Position numbers and translations under genes: made by a program. From Bin34 sp963422415 (GTDB lineage Bacteria; Chloroflexota; Anaerolineae; Caldilineales; Caldilineaceae), in NCBI GenBank assembly GCA_963422415.1, contig OY729430.1, positions 1,426,001-1,490,000 of the forward strand: a stretch of DNA of 64,000 nt, written 5' to 3'. The stretch's first letter is position 1. Each line of letters starts with the position of its first letter. Below the pieces are notes generated by a model. It was not told the origin of the DNA. It made no database searches and was given only the letters and a program-made list of their open reading frames with translations. Shown one piece after another: positions 16,970-26,091 of the stretch.

Positions 16970-17884
16970 CTAGCGCTTGAAATCGGTGATGGTAATGCCC
17001 TTGATGAAAGCTCGCTGAGAAAAGAAGAAGAGCAGCAGGCACGGCGAAATGATGGCCAAGGCCGCGGCCATGTAAAGGTGCCAAGGGGTGGTGCGAATGA
17101 ATGCCACCGAGAAGTTGACCAGAAACATGGTCAAAGTGAAATTTTTGGGCTTGGAGAGGATGATCAGCGGTCCCAGGAAATCGTTCCAGAAATAGACGAA
17201 AGCCAGTACGCCAATCGCGGCCAATGCCGGCTTGGACAACGGTAGGATCAGGCGCGTGAAGATTACCCAATGTGTGGCTCCGTCCAGGCGGGCGGATTCA
17301 TCAAATTCGCGCGGAATGGTCAAGAAGAACTGCCGCAACAGAAATATGTTCCAGGCGGATCCAAACCAGTAGGGGACGGTCAGGGGCAGGAAGGTGTCCA
17401 GCCAGTCCAGATAGCGCCACAATATGAACTGGGGCACCATCAGTACGGTAAACGGCACCATTAGGGTGCTGATCACCCCCAGGAACATGGCTCGCTTGCC
17501 CGGGAATTCCATGCGGGCGAACGCATAGGCAATCAGCGAGCTGGCAAACATGGACGCCAGCGTGCCGTTGACGGATATCAATGCCGTGTTCCAGACGTAG
17601 CGGATGAAGGGGACTTCGTTCTTGATGTCCGCGCTGGATTCGGAAAAGGCCTCGATGTAGTTGGAGAAGCGAACCGGATTGGGATACCAGTCGGGAGGCA
17701 ACTGAAAGACCCGCGTGGATTCTTTCAAGGAGGTGTTAAGCATCCAGTAGAAGGGCAGCAGGAAAATGAGAGCCAGGAGGGTCAAGGCCGCGTAGACACA
17801 GGCCATGTGCAGCAGCCCCCGCCGAAATCGATTGCCGAACAGCAGGATCTGCGGGGACCCGGGATTCGAAGGGGTCGAGCTCAT
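16970..17884 (-). CDS. Carbohydrate ABC transporter permease (MalG/UgpE type)
   Basis: Inner-membrane permease of the CUT1 sugar importer class, 304 residues, six predicted membrane segments. The cytoplasmic EAA loop is seen as ESARLDGATHWVIFTRLILP, which docks the ATPase. It is the last gene of a three-gene unit read right to left: binding protein (18911-20212), MalF-type permease (17897-18814), this permease. The gap to the previous gene is only 12 bases. No ATP-binding subunit gene is in the window, so a shared MsmK/UgpC-type ATPase encoded elsewhere is assumed. Substrate is probably an oligosaccharide or sugar derivative, not defined here. Confidence 0.92.
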   Translation of the reverse strand: MSSTPSNPGSPQILLFGNRFRRGLLHMACVYAALTLLALIFLLPFYWMLNTSLKESTRVFQLPPDWYPNPVRFSNYIEAFSESSADIKNEVPFIRYVWNTALISVNGTLASMFASSLIAYAFARMEFPGKRAMFLGVISTLMVPFTVLMVPQFILWRYLDWLDTFLPLTVPYWFGSAWNIFLLRQFFLTIPREFDESARLDGATHWVIFTRLILPLSKPALAAIGVLAFVYFWNDFLGPLIILSKPKNFTLTMFLVNFSVAFIRTTPWHLYMAAALAIISPCLLLFFFSQRAFIKGITITDFKR

Positions 17885-17896
17885 GTTCGAGATGGC

Positions 17897-18814
17897 CTAG
17901 GCGCCCTGACCTTCGTAGTACACCCAGCGGCTGGCCAGCCCGAACTGAAACAGGGTCAGGGCAAAAATGATTAGGAACATGACCCAGGCCATGGCCGAGG
18001 CGTATCCCATCTTGAGGAAATGAAACGCGTTTTGATACAGATGCAGCCCCAGGAACAGCGTTTCGTTGTCCGGTCCGCCGTTTGTCATCACGTAAGGTTC
18101 GGCAAAGGTCTGAATCTGCCCGATGACCCCCATCACCACGTTGAAGAAGATCACCGGAGAAATCAAGGGCAGCGTGATGTTCCAGAACTTCGTCGCTTCG
18201 CCGGCGTTGTCCAGATCGGCGGCTTCATAGAGATCTTGGGGCAGACCCTGCAGCGCCGCCATGTAGATCACCATGGGTACCCCTACGTTCCAGAGGCTTT
18301 TGACGATCAAGGCGCCCAGCACCAACTCCTTGTTCCACAGCCAGTTGCGCCCCTCCAGGCCCACAAATTCCAGCAGGTTGTTGATGATCCCCCATTCCGG
18401 TTGATACAGCCAAGCCCACAGCACGGATCCGGCTACGCCGCTGACGACCGCCGGCAGATAAAAGATGGTGCGCCAGATGCCCAGACCCAGCACGCGCTGG
18501 TTCAGCAACATGGCCAAGGACAGGGACAGGACCTGGGACAGGCTGACGGAGTAGAGGACAAAGCGAAAGGTGATGCCCAGAGACTTGCGGAACAGATCGT
18601 CTCCGGAGAACATGGCCACATAGTTGGCCAGACCCCGGAACTCGGGAGGCGCAATGACCTTCCACTTGAAGAAGCTCAGAGCAAAGGACGCGACGATAGG
18701 CCCCCCGATGAAAATCAGGAAGCCAATGATCCACGGCAGGATAAAGAGGTAGGCCGTGATGGTTTCCTGGATCTTGGCGCGGCGTCGGCCCAAGGAAAAG
18801 AATCCGGCTGTCAT
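17897..18814 (-). CDS. Carbohydrate ABC transporter permease (MalF/UgpA type)
   Basis: 305 residues, CUT1 family permease with six membrane segments. The start region (TAYLFILPWIIGFLIFIGGP) is the usual first transmembrane helix after a short basic N-terminus. The EAA loop reads YEAADLDNAGEATKFWNITL. It partners with the MalG-type permease directly downstream. A stable hairpin (18859-18889) separates it from the upstream binding-protein gene, which would leave permease expression lower than that of the binding protein. Confidence 0.92.
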   Translation of the reverse strand: MTAGFFSLGRRRAKIQETITAYLFILPWIIGFLIFIGGPIVASFALSFFKWKVIAPPEFRGLANYVAMFSGDDLFRKSLGITFRFVLYSVSLSQVLSLSLAMLLNQRVLGLGIWRTIFYLPAVVSGVAGSVLWAWLYQPEWGIINNLLEFVGLEGRNWLWNKELVLGALIVKSLWNVGVPMVIYMAALQGLPQDLYEAADLDNAGEATKFWNITLPLISPVIFFNVVMGVIGQIQTFAEPYVMTNGGPDNETLFLGLHLYQNAFHFLKMGYASAMAWVMFLIIFALTLFQFGLASRWVYYEGQGA

Positions 18815-18858
18815 AATGAGGAAGGACCTTGGGAAGGGAAATCAAGGACCAACAAGAA

Positions 18859-18889
18859 ACAGGGCGGTCACTCGGGTGGACCGCCCTGT
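18859..18889 (-). promoter_or_regulatory. Intercistronic hairpin between binding protein and permease genes
   Basis: Perfect 11-base arms (ACAGGGCGGTC / GACCGCCCTGT) with a nine-base loop lie just after the binding-protein stop; on the minus strand a short T-rich stretch follows. It fits a partial terminator or 3' stabiliser that raises binding-protein mRNA over permease mRNA. Confidence 0.7.
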
Positions 18890-18910
18890 GTTCGTGACTG
18901 GAGCGCAGAA

Positions 18911-20212
18911 CTAGACGTCGGAGATGACGACAGTCACTTTCTCGGCGATCTCAGGCAGGATGTCCGCGGCCTTGGCGTCTCCCGAGTAGATTTTTTCCAA
19001 GCCATCACCGATGAGCTTCAGAGCTTCGCCTTCATTGGCTGGGCCAGGCAGAATGCGTCCGTATTCCAGAGATGCGGGAATCAGTTCCCAGTTCACTTCG
19101 AAGTCCACCTCCGCGACCCATGGCAGCGGGGCAATCTCGTTGGAAGACCTGCGAGCCCCCGGAAAATTGGCTTGCGAACAGTAGTTGTAGATGCCCTGCG
19201 TACTGCAGTTGTAGTTCAACCAGGTCCAAGCCTCGTCCTTGTAGTCCGAATTCGTGGAAATGTTGTTGAAAGCCCCATGGGCAATGGTGGCCTGCTCCGT
19301 GGACATGGGCTCCGGCGCCACATTGAACTGGAACCCGGCCTCGACCAGACCGCCGGTAATCCAAGAACCCATGCGCTGCATGCCAATGTGACCGGCGGTC
19401 AGCAACTCGGCGGCGGCGCCGGCGCCGCCGATGCCGACCAGCTGGGAGGGCGAAGGCATGATGTTGCCGTCCAACAGGAGGTCGGCCCAATATTGCAAGG
19501 CCTCCATGGCGGGCGCGTCGCCAATGGTGCAGGAGCGGTAATCGTCGCTATAGAAGGAACCGCCATGCTGCCAGACCTGCTTGATGCTGAACATGTGCCA
19601 GCCGACCGGAATGGTTTCGGAACCCCAGATCTTGTTGTCCGGATCGCTGATGGCGCGCGCCATCTCCTCGAAGTGCGTCCACGTGAAGTTGTCCGGATCG
19701 GGATAGCCCACATCCGATTTGTCAAAGAGATCCTTGTTGTAAAAGGTCACATGGGTAGCCACGGCGTCCGGAATGCCGAAACGCTTGCCATCTTCCACCG
19801 GATAGGTCCACCAGTTGGTGTAGAAGTCTTCCGGGTGGAAGTCCGCCTGGCCATCCACATAGGCCTGGATGTCGATGAACTGATGGTTCCGGCCCAGATC
19901 CAGCGCCATGGCCTCCCAGCTGCGCACCACGTCCGGCAAAGAACCGGCGGCGGCCAGCGCGGGGATCTTGGCGTGGAATTCGCCAATGACCTCAATGGAC
20001 ACTTCAATCTGGGGATACTCTTCCGCAAAGGATTCCAATGTGACTTCCACTCCGGCGCCAGGGTCGTGGCGCCCATATCGAATCGTCACTGGTTCGGCCA
20101 TGGCGTCATCTCCAGAAGATTCCGGAACGGCGCAGGCTGCGAGTAGGCCGGCCACCGTAGTGGCTCCCGCGAGCCTCAGGAATTGTCTTCGTGTGGGCGT
20201 AGGAGAACGCAT
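18911..20212 (-). CDS. Sugar ABC transporter substrate-binding lipoprotein
   Basis: Extracellular solute-binding protein family 1, 433 residues. The N-terminus has a twin-arginine signal (TRRQFLRLAG) and a lipobox LAAC (Cys about 27), so it is probably exported folded and anchored as a lipoprotein. The middle contains typical family-1 features (NKDLFDK, FTWTHFEEMARA, WTWLNYNC). The start at 20212 is chosen because it gives this signal peptide; upstream in-frame codons do not. It is the first gene of the importer operon, preceded by a good promoter candidate at 20270-20298. The ligand cannot be predicted. Confidence 0.93.
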   Translation of the reverse strand: MRSPTPTRRQFLRLAGATTVAGLLAACAVPESSGDDAMAEPVTIRYGRHDPGAGVEVTLESFAEEYPQIEVSIEVIGEFHAKIPALAAAGSLPDVVRSWEAMALDLGRNHQFIDIQAYVDGQADFHPEDFYTNWWTYPVEDGKRFGIPDAVATHVTFYNKDLFDKSDVGYPDPDNFTWTHFEEMARAISDPDNKIWGSETIPVGWHMFSIKQVWQHGGSFYSDDYRSCTIGDAPAMEALQYWADLLLDGNIMPSPSQLVGIGGAGAAAELLTAGHIGMQRMGSWITGGLVEAGFQFNVAPEPMSTEQATIAHGAFNNISTNSDYKDEAWTWLNYNCSTQGIYNYCSQANFPGARRSSNEIAPLPWVAEVDFEVNWELIPASLEYGRILPGPANEGEALKLIGDGLEKIYSGDAKAADILPEIAEKVTVVISDV

Positions 20213-20269
20213 GATGTATCTTTGCTCCCTATATGTATTGTTATTGGGCTTCGACCAGACCGAGATTGC

Positions 20270-20298
20270 ATTATATAGCAGGACAGGGCCGTTGGGAA
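20270..20298 (-). promoter_or_regulatory. Candidate promoter of the first sugar ABC operon
   Basis: On the minus strand TTCCCA (20298-20293) and a perfect TATAAT (20275-20270) are separated by 17 bases. The predicted start of transcription leaves a leader of about 50 bases before the binding-protein ATG at 20212. Confidence 0.5.
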
Positions 20299-20596
20299 TT
20301 TTGAGAGCTCGAGTCGTCCACAAGAATTCCGACCTGTCTCCTACCCGTACCGATGTTGTGGATTCACACTATCCAGTTGGATCCCGCCACCAAGGGAGGC
20401 GTGCGGCCGGCATGACAGCCTTGGCGCCACGGACAGGCCCCAGCCAAGGCGAGTGGGAAAGAAAACGCCTGTGAGATAATTTCCCTTAGAGCCAGACTGC
20501 AGGCTAGAAAATGGTCCGGTCCGCCGGGGGATTCCCAACGGTAGAAGGTCCGCTGTGGTTCTGGTTGCACTGTTGGATGCAAGGGAATACAGAGCC

Positions 20597-21865
20597 ATGG
20601 AAAAGCTGCGACTTGCCATTGTAGGCTGTGGAGGCATGGGCAACCGGCATTTGAGGGCCTTGGCCGCGCTGCAGCGCAAGGGCCTTTCCCAGTTCCAGCT
20701 GGTGGGTGCCTGTGATCCCGTGGCAGACAACGCCCAGCGGCTGGCGGACGAAGCGGAGCAACGTTTGGGAGCGCGCCCGGTGGTAGCTCTAAGCCTGGAG
20801 GAACTGGAACCACTGGGCGTACAGGCGGTGGATGTCACCACCACGCCCCGCTATCATCATGGAGTGGTTTGCGAGGCCCTGCAACGGGGATGGCATGTGA
20901 TGTGCGAGAAGCCCGTGGGACTCACGGTAGCCAGCTGTCGCGTCATGGAGGAAGCCCATGCCGGCACCGATCTGATCCTCAGCGTGGCGGAAAACTATCG
21001 TCGGGATCCCATGAACCGGCTGGGCAAGGCGCTCTTGGATGCAGGCGTCATTGGGAAGCCACGCCTCATGCTGCACAATGTGTTGGGCGGGTCGGATCTG
21101 ATGACCATTTCCGTGTGGCGCCACATGAAGGATCAAAGCGGCGTGCTCTTGGATGTGGGAGTGCATTTCACCGATATCTTGGAATATTACCTAGGGAAGG
21201 CTGTTACCGTGTTTGGCCAGACTCGCCTGCATGAAAAAGTGCGGCGCAATCCGGCCGCGGGCAAGGACGACGACATGACCTCCAATCCCGCCGGCATCTA
21301 TGGGCGCTGGCAGAAAGTGATGCCGGCGACCTTCGAACCCACGGCAGAGGATGCGTCCTACGGCACCATTGCCTTTGAAAGCGGGGCGGTGGCCCAATTC
21401 GTGGAAGATCATGCCGCCCACGGCCGGGGCGTTTTTCAACGCAGCCTCTATGGATCCCAAGGCTCCTTGACGCTGCCGAACGATCGCAGTGGGGACGCGG
21501 TACAGGTGCATCTGTCGGGGCGCACACCCGTTGTAGAGGAGGCCGTGCTGGACTTGGTGCCAGACTTCGTTCTGGATTCAGCTACCGCGGCTCTCTTCGG
21601 GGGCGACAGGCTTTGGCAGTACAGTCTGCCCTTTACGGAGATCGATCCCCGCATTATTGCCATTGAGTACGCTGAATTTGGCCGGGCCATCGCGGAGGGT
21701 ACAGCCGTGGAGGTGGATCTGGCGCAGGGCACACGATCCGTCGCCTTGGTCTACGCCTTGCTCGAGTCCAATGCCGCAGGTCGGGTCGTATCCATGGATG
21801 AGGTGCTGGCGGGGGACGCGGATGCCTACCAGCATGATATCGATGCAGGTCTGGGTCTGGCCTGA
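20597..21865 (+). CDS. Gfo/Idh/MocA family oxidoreductase
   Basis: NAD(P)-dependent sugar or polyol dehydrogenase-like enzyme, 422 residues. The Rossmann motif is IVGCGGMGNRH near residue 8 and the EKP motif (MCEKPVGL) carries the catalytic Lys; LLDVGVHFTDIL holds the substrate-site Asp/His region. ATG at 20597 places the Rossmann strand at the N-terminus. It is divergent from the sugar ABC operon to its left and is followed 64 bases later by a class III aminotransferase, suggesting a two-step conversion: oxidation of a hydroxyl to a keto group, then transamination to an amino sugar or amino cyclitol, or the reverse in catabolism (inference). Confidence 0.9.
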   Translation: MEKLRLAIVGCGGMGNRHLRALAALQRKGLSQFQLVGACDPVADNAQRLADEAEQRLGARPVVALSLEELEPLGVQAVDVTTTPRYHHGVVCEALQRGWHVMCEKPVGLTVASCRVMEEAHAGTDLILSVAENYRRDPMNRLGKALLDAGVIGKPRLMLHNVLGGSDLMTISVWRHMKDQSGVLLDVGVHFTDILEYYLGKAVTVFGQTRLHEKVRRNPAAGKDDDMTSNPAGIYGRWQKVMPATFEPTAEDASYGTIAFESGAVAQFVEDHAAHGRGVFQRSLYGSQGSLTLPNDRSGDAVQVHLSGRTPVVEEAVLDLVPDFVLDSATAALFGGDRLWQYSLPFTEIDPRIIAIEYAEFGRAIAEGTAVEVDLAQGTRSVALVYALLESNAAGRVVSMDEVLAGDADAYQHDIDAGLGLA

Positions 21866-21929
21866 AAAAGACTTCCGTGCCGCAGACCTGCACTGTCGGC
21901 CGTCCCCTTGCTGTTGAATGGAGAATCCC

Positions 21930-23147
21930 ATGTCCCACCAGCCCGCCACCCCTGTCATCGCCCGCTCTGCGGAACTGTTGGCCCGTTCCGATGCACTGCT
22001 GGTTCGTGGCTGCCAAGGGCACAAGCGCAGTCACGAGATGATAGCGCGGGGCTATCCCGTTTTCATTTCCCGAGCGCAAGGTCCGCGCTTCTGGGATGTG
22101 GATGGCAATGCCTATGTGGACTATCTGCTGGCCTATGGCCCCATTCTGCTCGGTTATGACGATCCGGTGGTGAACGCCGCCATCACGCAGCAGATACAGC
22201 ACGGCGCCATTTTCACTACGGCTTGGGAGCAGGAAGTGAATATGGCCCAGAGATTGATAGACTTGATTCCGTCCGCGGAGATGCTGGGGTTTCTGATTGG
22301 CGGCAGCGCTGCCACGACGGGCGCCATTCGGCTGGCGCGCGCCTACACCGGGAAGGACTACATCATCCGCAGCGGCTATCACGGTTGGCACGACTGGGCC
22401 ATGGCGGGGCGCATCGGAGTGCCGGAACAAGTCGGACAGTTCACCTTGGAAGCCCCGTACGATGATCTGCAGGCCTTGGAGGATCTGTTGCGGCGCCATG
22501 CCGGGAAAGTGGCCTGCGTGATCATGGAGACCACGCGCGGGGAGGGTCCCACCCGCGCGTTTCTGCAGGGGTGCGTGGAGTTGGCCCACCAGTACGACGC
22601 CCTCTGTATCTTCGATGAGATCAAGGTGGGATTTCGGGTGGCCTATGGCGGCGCCGGCGAATATTGTGGAGTGACCCCGGACATGTCCACCTTTGGTAAG
22701 GCCTGTTGCAATGGCTATCCGGGCAGCTTTGTGGCAGGACGCAAGGAGATTCTGGAAAGTCCCCAGTGTCAGGAAGCATGGCTCGCGGCCACGTTCCACT
22801 GCGACGCGCTCAGCCTCACCGCATTGGGGGTGGTCATCTCCGAGATGCAGCGGCGCGACGGCATTGCGCATCAATGGAAGATGGGGGAGCGGCTCATGGA
22901 GGGACTCAACGCAGCCACCCGGGAGCATGAGATTGGATATCGACTGACGGGTCTGGGCCCCATGCCGACGCCGGTCGTGGACGAAGCGGATCGTGCGCGG
23001 GTGACCTCGCTGTTGCAGGGCTGCTTGGCCCGGGGGGTGTACTTGCCACCAGGGCATCCCCTGTTTCTCTCCCTCAGCCATACGCCCGAGGTCATCGAAC
23101 AGACTATCGAAAGCGTAGCGGAGGCGGCCGCGGCTGTCAACGCATAA
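21930..23147 (+). CDS. Class III PLP-dependent aminotransferase (GSA-aminomutase-like)
   Basis: Fold-type I PLP enzyme, 405 residues, closest in layout to glutamate-1-semialdehyde aminomutase and related transaminases. Visible landmarks are DVDGNAYVDYLLAYGP, GGSAATTGAIRLAR, the YHGWHDW motif, FDEIKVGFR with the PLP-ring Asp, and FGKACCNGYP with the Schiff-base Lys. ATG at 21930 has GGAGA seven bases upstream; the ATG at 21918 lacks this. It is shorter than true HemL enzymes and lies next to a Gfo/Idh gene, so a role in amino-sugar or keto-acid metabolism is more likely than in haem synthesis. A terminator-like hairpin follows the stop. Confidence 0.9.
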   Translation: MSHQPATPVIARSAELLARSDALLVRGCQGHKRSHEMIARGYPVFISRAQGPRFWDVDGNAYVDYLLAYGPILLGYDDPVVNAAITQQIQHGAIFTTAWEQEVNMAQRLIDLIPSAEMLGFLIGGSAATTGAIRLARAYTGKDYIIRSGYHGWHDWAMAGRIGVPEQVGQFTLEAPYDDLQALEDLLRRHAGKVACVIMETTRGEGPTRAFLQGCVELAHQYDALCIFDEIKVGFRVAYGGAGEYCGVTPDMSTFGKACCNGYPGSFVAGRKEILESPQCQEAWLAATFHCDALSLTALGVVISEMQRRDGIAHQWKMGERLMEGLNAATREHEIGYRLTGLGPMPTPVVDEADRARVTSLLQGCLARGVYLPPGHPLFLSLSHTPEVIEQTIESVAEAAAAVNA

Positions 23148-23148
23148 C

Positions 23149-23166
23149 CCCGCGGGCCGCCGCGGG
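23149..23166. terminator. GC-rich hairpin between convergent genes
   Basis: CCCGCGG / CCGCGGG with a four-base loop immediately after the aminotransferase stop. The next gene is convergent, so this can act as a bidirectional terminator. No T-run is present. Confidence 0.45.
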
Positions 23167-23227
23167 AGCTATGCTCTGATTTCCATTGGTTCCGACCCGA
23201 CCATCAGGTTGATGCCTGGCAGTGGTC

Positions 23228-24187
23228 TTACCCCATCATGGGTGCGCTGCCCATCACGGGAAAGGCTTCCCTGTCCGCCACCGCGCTCTCTTCCTGGGTG
23301 GGCCACCGACAGCCACCTTCCTTGTTCGGGCGCACATGGGAAAAGCGAGACTGTTCGATGCCCTTGTACGCGTAAGGGTCCTCCCCCGCCACCAGCACAA
23401 TGTCCCTGAAGTCCGCGGTGCCCATGGACTGGCCTTCCGTGGGCAGCCGCCAAGGCAACAATGATTCCGCGCTCATGTAGTGGTTGACCAAGGATCGGCG
23501 AAATCCCGTTTCCGCGTGGTTGGGCAGAGACCGGTGCAGCAGGTATCCGTTGAAGAAGACCACGGAACCCGCCTTGGCCGGAATCATGACTCCATCTTTG
23601 TCGGTGTAGGGGAAGTCAAAGGCCTCGACCGCGCAGTCGTAGCGTTCGTCATCGTGCTCCCGGGAAGGCCAAAGCACACCGTGCCTGTGCGATCCTGGGA
23701 TGGCCCACAGGCAGCCATTTTCCGGCGTGGCGTCGTCTAGGGCCATCCAAGCCGCGGTCAGGGAGCGGTCGCGGGTGGGAATGAAGGCCTCGTCTTGGTG
23801 CCAAGCCTGGCCGGGCTTGCCGGCGCTCTTGATGAAGAGCATGGATTGCATGCATTTCACGTTGGACCCGATCAGGGCAGTCAGATAGTGCACAATCAGA
23901 GGCTGCGCCAGTGTGGCATACATGGTGGCGGAGATTTTGTGCGGGAAATGCACACACAGGGTCTTGGCGATGATCTCCGCGTCGCTCTCGGTGTCCGAGA
24001 ACGCGGGCAATCCCGTCACCCTGCCGCGTTCGCCGCGACAGATATGGGTGGTTTCGCCTCGCAAGGCCTCCAGCTCCCCGGGTGTCAGGACATCTTCGAC
24101 CACCAGGAAACCGTTTTCGGCAAAGGAGGCCACTTCCTCGGACGAGGCGATGGCCTGCAGGGAGGTATGGGCAGCGACTGCAGTCAT
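23228..24187 (-). CDS. Phytanoyl-CoA dioxygenase (PhyH) family protein
   Basis: Second PhyH-type Fe(II)/2-oxoglutarate oxygenase in the window, 319 residues. Iron ligands are H130 and D132 (WHQDEA) and H218 (LLHRSLPNH); R231 is a candidate co-substrate anchor. It shares the fold but little close sequence with the gene at 2968-3942. It starts 36 bases after the stop of a MalG-type permease and on the same strand, so it is likely the last gene of the second sugar ABC operon. That placement suggests it acts on the imported compound, for example by oxidative removal of a methyl or side group (inference). Confidence 0.9.
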   Translation of the reverse strand: MTAVAAHTSLQAIASSEEVASFAENGFLVVEDVLTPGELEALRGETTHICRGERGRVTGLPAFSDTESDAEIIAKTLCVHFPHKISATMYATLAQPLIVHYLTALIGSNVKCMQSMLFIKSAGKPGQAWHQDEAFIPTRDRSLTAAWMALDDATPENGCLWAIPGSHRHGVLWPSREHDDERYDCAVEAFDFPYTDKDGVMIPAKAGSVVFFNGYLLHRSLPNHAETGFRRSLVNHYMSAESLLPWRLPTEGQSMGTADFRDIVLVAGEDPYAYKGIEQSRFSHVRPNKEGGCRWPTQEESAVADREAFPVMGSAPMMG

Positions 24188-24223
24188 GGATTCACTCCTG
24201 TCAGGGTTGAATGAGCTTGTCGG

Positions 24224-25063
24224 TCAGCGACCGGACAGACCTGTCAATTGAATGCCCTCCACAAAGTGTTTCTGGGCGATGAAGAACAAGACCAATACCG
24301 GCGCAATCGTCATGACCGAAGCCGCCATGACGAGATGCCAGAAGTTGCCGAAACGTCCCTGAAACCAGAGCAGGCCCAGCTGCAGCGTAAACATCTCGTT
24401 GGATGTTACATACAGCAGCGGACCCAGAAAGTCATTGTAATGTAGCAGAAACGAAAAGATGGCGATGGCCGCTAGGGCGGGTCCGCACAGCGGCGCAATC
24501 ACCTGCCACAGAATACGAAAGTGGGATGCGCCATCCATCTTGGCCGCCTCATCCAGTTCCAGCGGCAGAGTCAGCATGTACTGGCGCATCAGAAAGATGT
24601 AGAAGGCAAAGCCGAACCAGGCCGGCAGCCACAGCGGATAAAAGGTGCCGACCAGATTGATGGTCTTGTAAATGATGAAGAGAGGGATGATGGTCACTAC
24701 GCCGGGCAGCATCAGGGTGGCGACCAGCAGGCCGAAGACCAGCTTGCGACCGGGCCAGTTGATGCGGGCCAGGCCAAAGGCCACCACCAGCGAGGATACC
24801 ACCGAGCCCAGGGTGCCCATGATGGATACATAAAAAGTGTTGACAAAGAACCGGGCAAACAGGGGCAGCTTGAGGAAGACCTGTGCATAGTTGTCCCAGC
24901 GCGGATTGTCGGGAATCCACTGAATCGGAGTTTCGAACACCGCCCCTGGAGCCTTGAGGGCGGTGCTCAGCATCCACAGCAGAGGCAGCAGAAAGGTGAA
25001 CCCGATGGTGACGGCAACGAGATGCCAGGGCAACTGACCCAGGGCCGGACGCCACCGCATCAT
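24224..25063 (-). CDS. Carbohydrate ABC transporter permease (MalG type)
   Basis: 279 residues, CUT1 permease with six membrane segments. The EAA loop is DEAAKMDGASHFRILWQVIA. The start is the ATG at 25063, which overlaps the stop of the upstream permease (ATGA), a classic translational-coupling overlap; a longer open frame upstream is the antisense-like shadow of that gene. Operon order is binding protein, MalF type, this gene, PhyH. No ATPase gene is nearby. Confidence 0.92.
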   Translation of the reverse strand: MMRWRPALGQLPWHLVAVTIGFTFLLPLLWMLSTALKAPGAVFETPIQWIPDNPRWDNYAQVFLKLPLFARFFVNTFYVSIMGTLGSVVSSLVVAFGLARINWPGRKLVFGLLVATLMLPGVVTIIPLFIIYKTINLVGTFYPLWLPAWFGFAFYIFLMRQYMLTLPLELDEAAKMDGASHFRILWQVIAPLCGPALAAIAIFSFLLHYNDFLGPLLYVTSNEMFTLQLGLLWFQGRFGNFWHLVMAASVMTIAPVLVLFFIAQKHFVEGIQLTGLSGR

Positions 25064-25980
25064 TCGGTTTCGGCCTCGTAGTACACCCACGTGCGGGCAA
25101 AGCGAAACTGCACGACGGTGATAATCATGATGATCGCGAACAGTACCCAGGCTATGGTGGCCGCATACCCCATCTTGAAGAATTGAAAGGCGTTCTGATA
25201 GATGTACAGGATCAGGAACAGGGTGGCATCCTGCGGGCCGCCCTTGGTCATGATGAACGCGTTGGTGAAGACTTGGAAGCTGCCGATCACGCCGATGATC
25301 AGGTTGAAGAAAAAGATGGGCGATATGACAGGTACGGTGATGTTGCGGAACCGCTGCCATACATTGGCTCCGTCAATCTGGGCCGCATCGATCAGTTCCT
25401 TGGGCACGCTCTGCAACCCCGCCAGGAAGATCACCATCTGGGCTCCCACCAGCCACATGCTCATCAGCACAAAGGCCGGACGGGTGAAGACCGGGTCAAA
25501 GAGCCACTTGATGCGGGGAATGCCGAAGAAACCCAGTATCTGGTTCAGAATGCCACTGTCGGGGTTTAGGATTTGGATCCAGACCACGGCGAAGGCGACG
25601 GCCGGTGTGATGGAGGGCAGGTAGAAGACGGCCCGGTAAATGCCGATGCCGCGGATGCGCTGATTGAGCAGCAGAGCCAAGGCAAAGGCGGAGGCCAGTT
25701 GCAAGGGCACGCTGAAAAAAGTGTAGTAGAACGTGTTGTACAAGGACTTGCTGAAGCGGGGATCTTCCATCAGACGCTGGAAGTTCTGGAGGCCCACGAA
25801 TTCCGGGGGCGTAATCAGATTCCAATCCTGCACCAGCAGGAAGAGGGAATAGAACATGGGCCCCACCCAGAGGAACAAGGCTCCCAGCAGGAAGGGGGCG
25901 GTAAAGAGAATGCCGTCCCGCAGGTCCTTGCGTCTGGATGCGGACAGACGGGACGGAGCTATGGATACAGTGGTCGACAT
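25060..25980 (-). CDS. Carbohydrate ABC transporter permease (MalF type)
   Basis: 306 residues, six membrane segments, EAA loop IDAAQIDGANVWQRFRNITV. The basic N-terminus (SASRRKDLRDG) precedes the first membrane helix. It resembles the 17897-18814 permease in length and arrangement but differs in sequence, so the two importers probably carry different substrates. A perfect 14-base-pair hairpin (26008-26039) lies between it and the upstream binding-protein gene. Confidence 0.92.
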   Translation of the reverse strand: MSTTVSIAPSRLSASRRKDLRDGILFTAPFLLGALFLWVGPMFYSLFLLVQDWNLITPPEFVGLQNFQRLMEDPRFSKSLYNTFYYTFFSVPLQLASAFALALLLNQRIRGIGIYRAVFYLPSITPAVAFAVVWIQILNPDSGILNQILGFFGIPRIKWLFDPVFTRPAFVLMSMWLVGAQMVIFLAGLQSVPKELIDAAQIDGANVWQRFRNITVPVISPIFFFNLIIGVIGSFQVFTNAFIMTKGGPQDATLFLILYIYQNAFQFFKMGYAATIAWVLFAIIMIITVVQFRFARTWVYYEAETE

Positions 25981-26007
25981 GGAAGAGCCGGGGATCGGCC
26001 TTGAGAG

Positions 26008-26039
26008 CCCGTCAGACTGGCGCGTGCCAGTCTGACGGG
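26008..26039 (-). promoter_or_regulatory. Intercistronic hairpin in the second sugar ABC operon
   Basis: Perfect inverted repeat with 14-base arms (CCCGTCAGACTGGC and its complement) and a four-base loop. It occupies the same position as the hairpin of the first ABC operon, directly after the binding-protein gene, and fits differential expression of the operon. Confidence 0.75.
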
Positions 26040-26091
26040 TCGGTTTCAGGACATGGGGCGTAGCGGGCGCCGACCCATGTACGGCATGCCG

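Noticed and set aside
19411..19430. Perfect 20-base GC palindrome in the first binding-protein gene
   Set aside because: Encodes a run of Gly and Ala codons; simple codon repetition explains it.
18020..20146. 708-codon plus-strand open frame opposite the first sugar ABC operon
   Set aside because: Antisense shadow of the permease and binding-protein genes, Gln/Arg/His-rich, without known domains.
21654..23081. 475-codon minus-strand frame opposite the aminotransferase
   Set aside because: Overlaps a clear PLP enzyme on the other strand; composition is that of an antisense frame.
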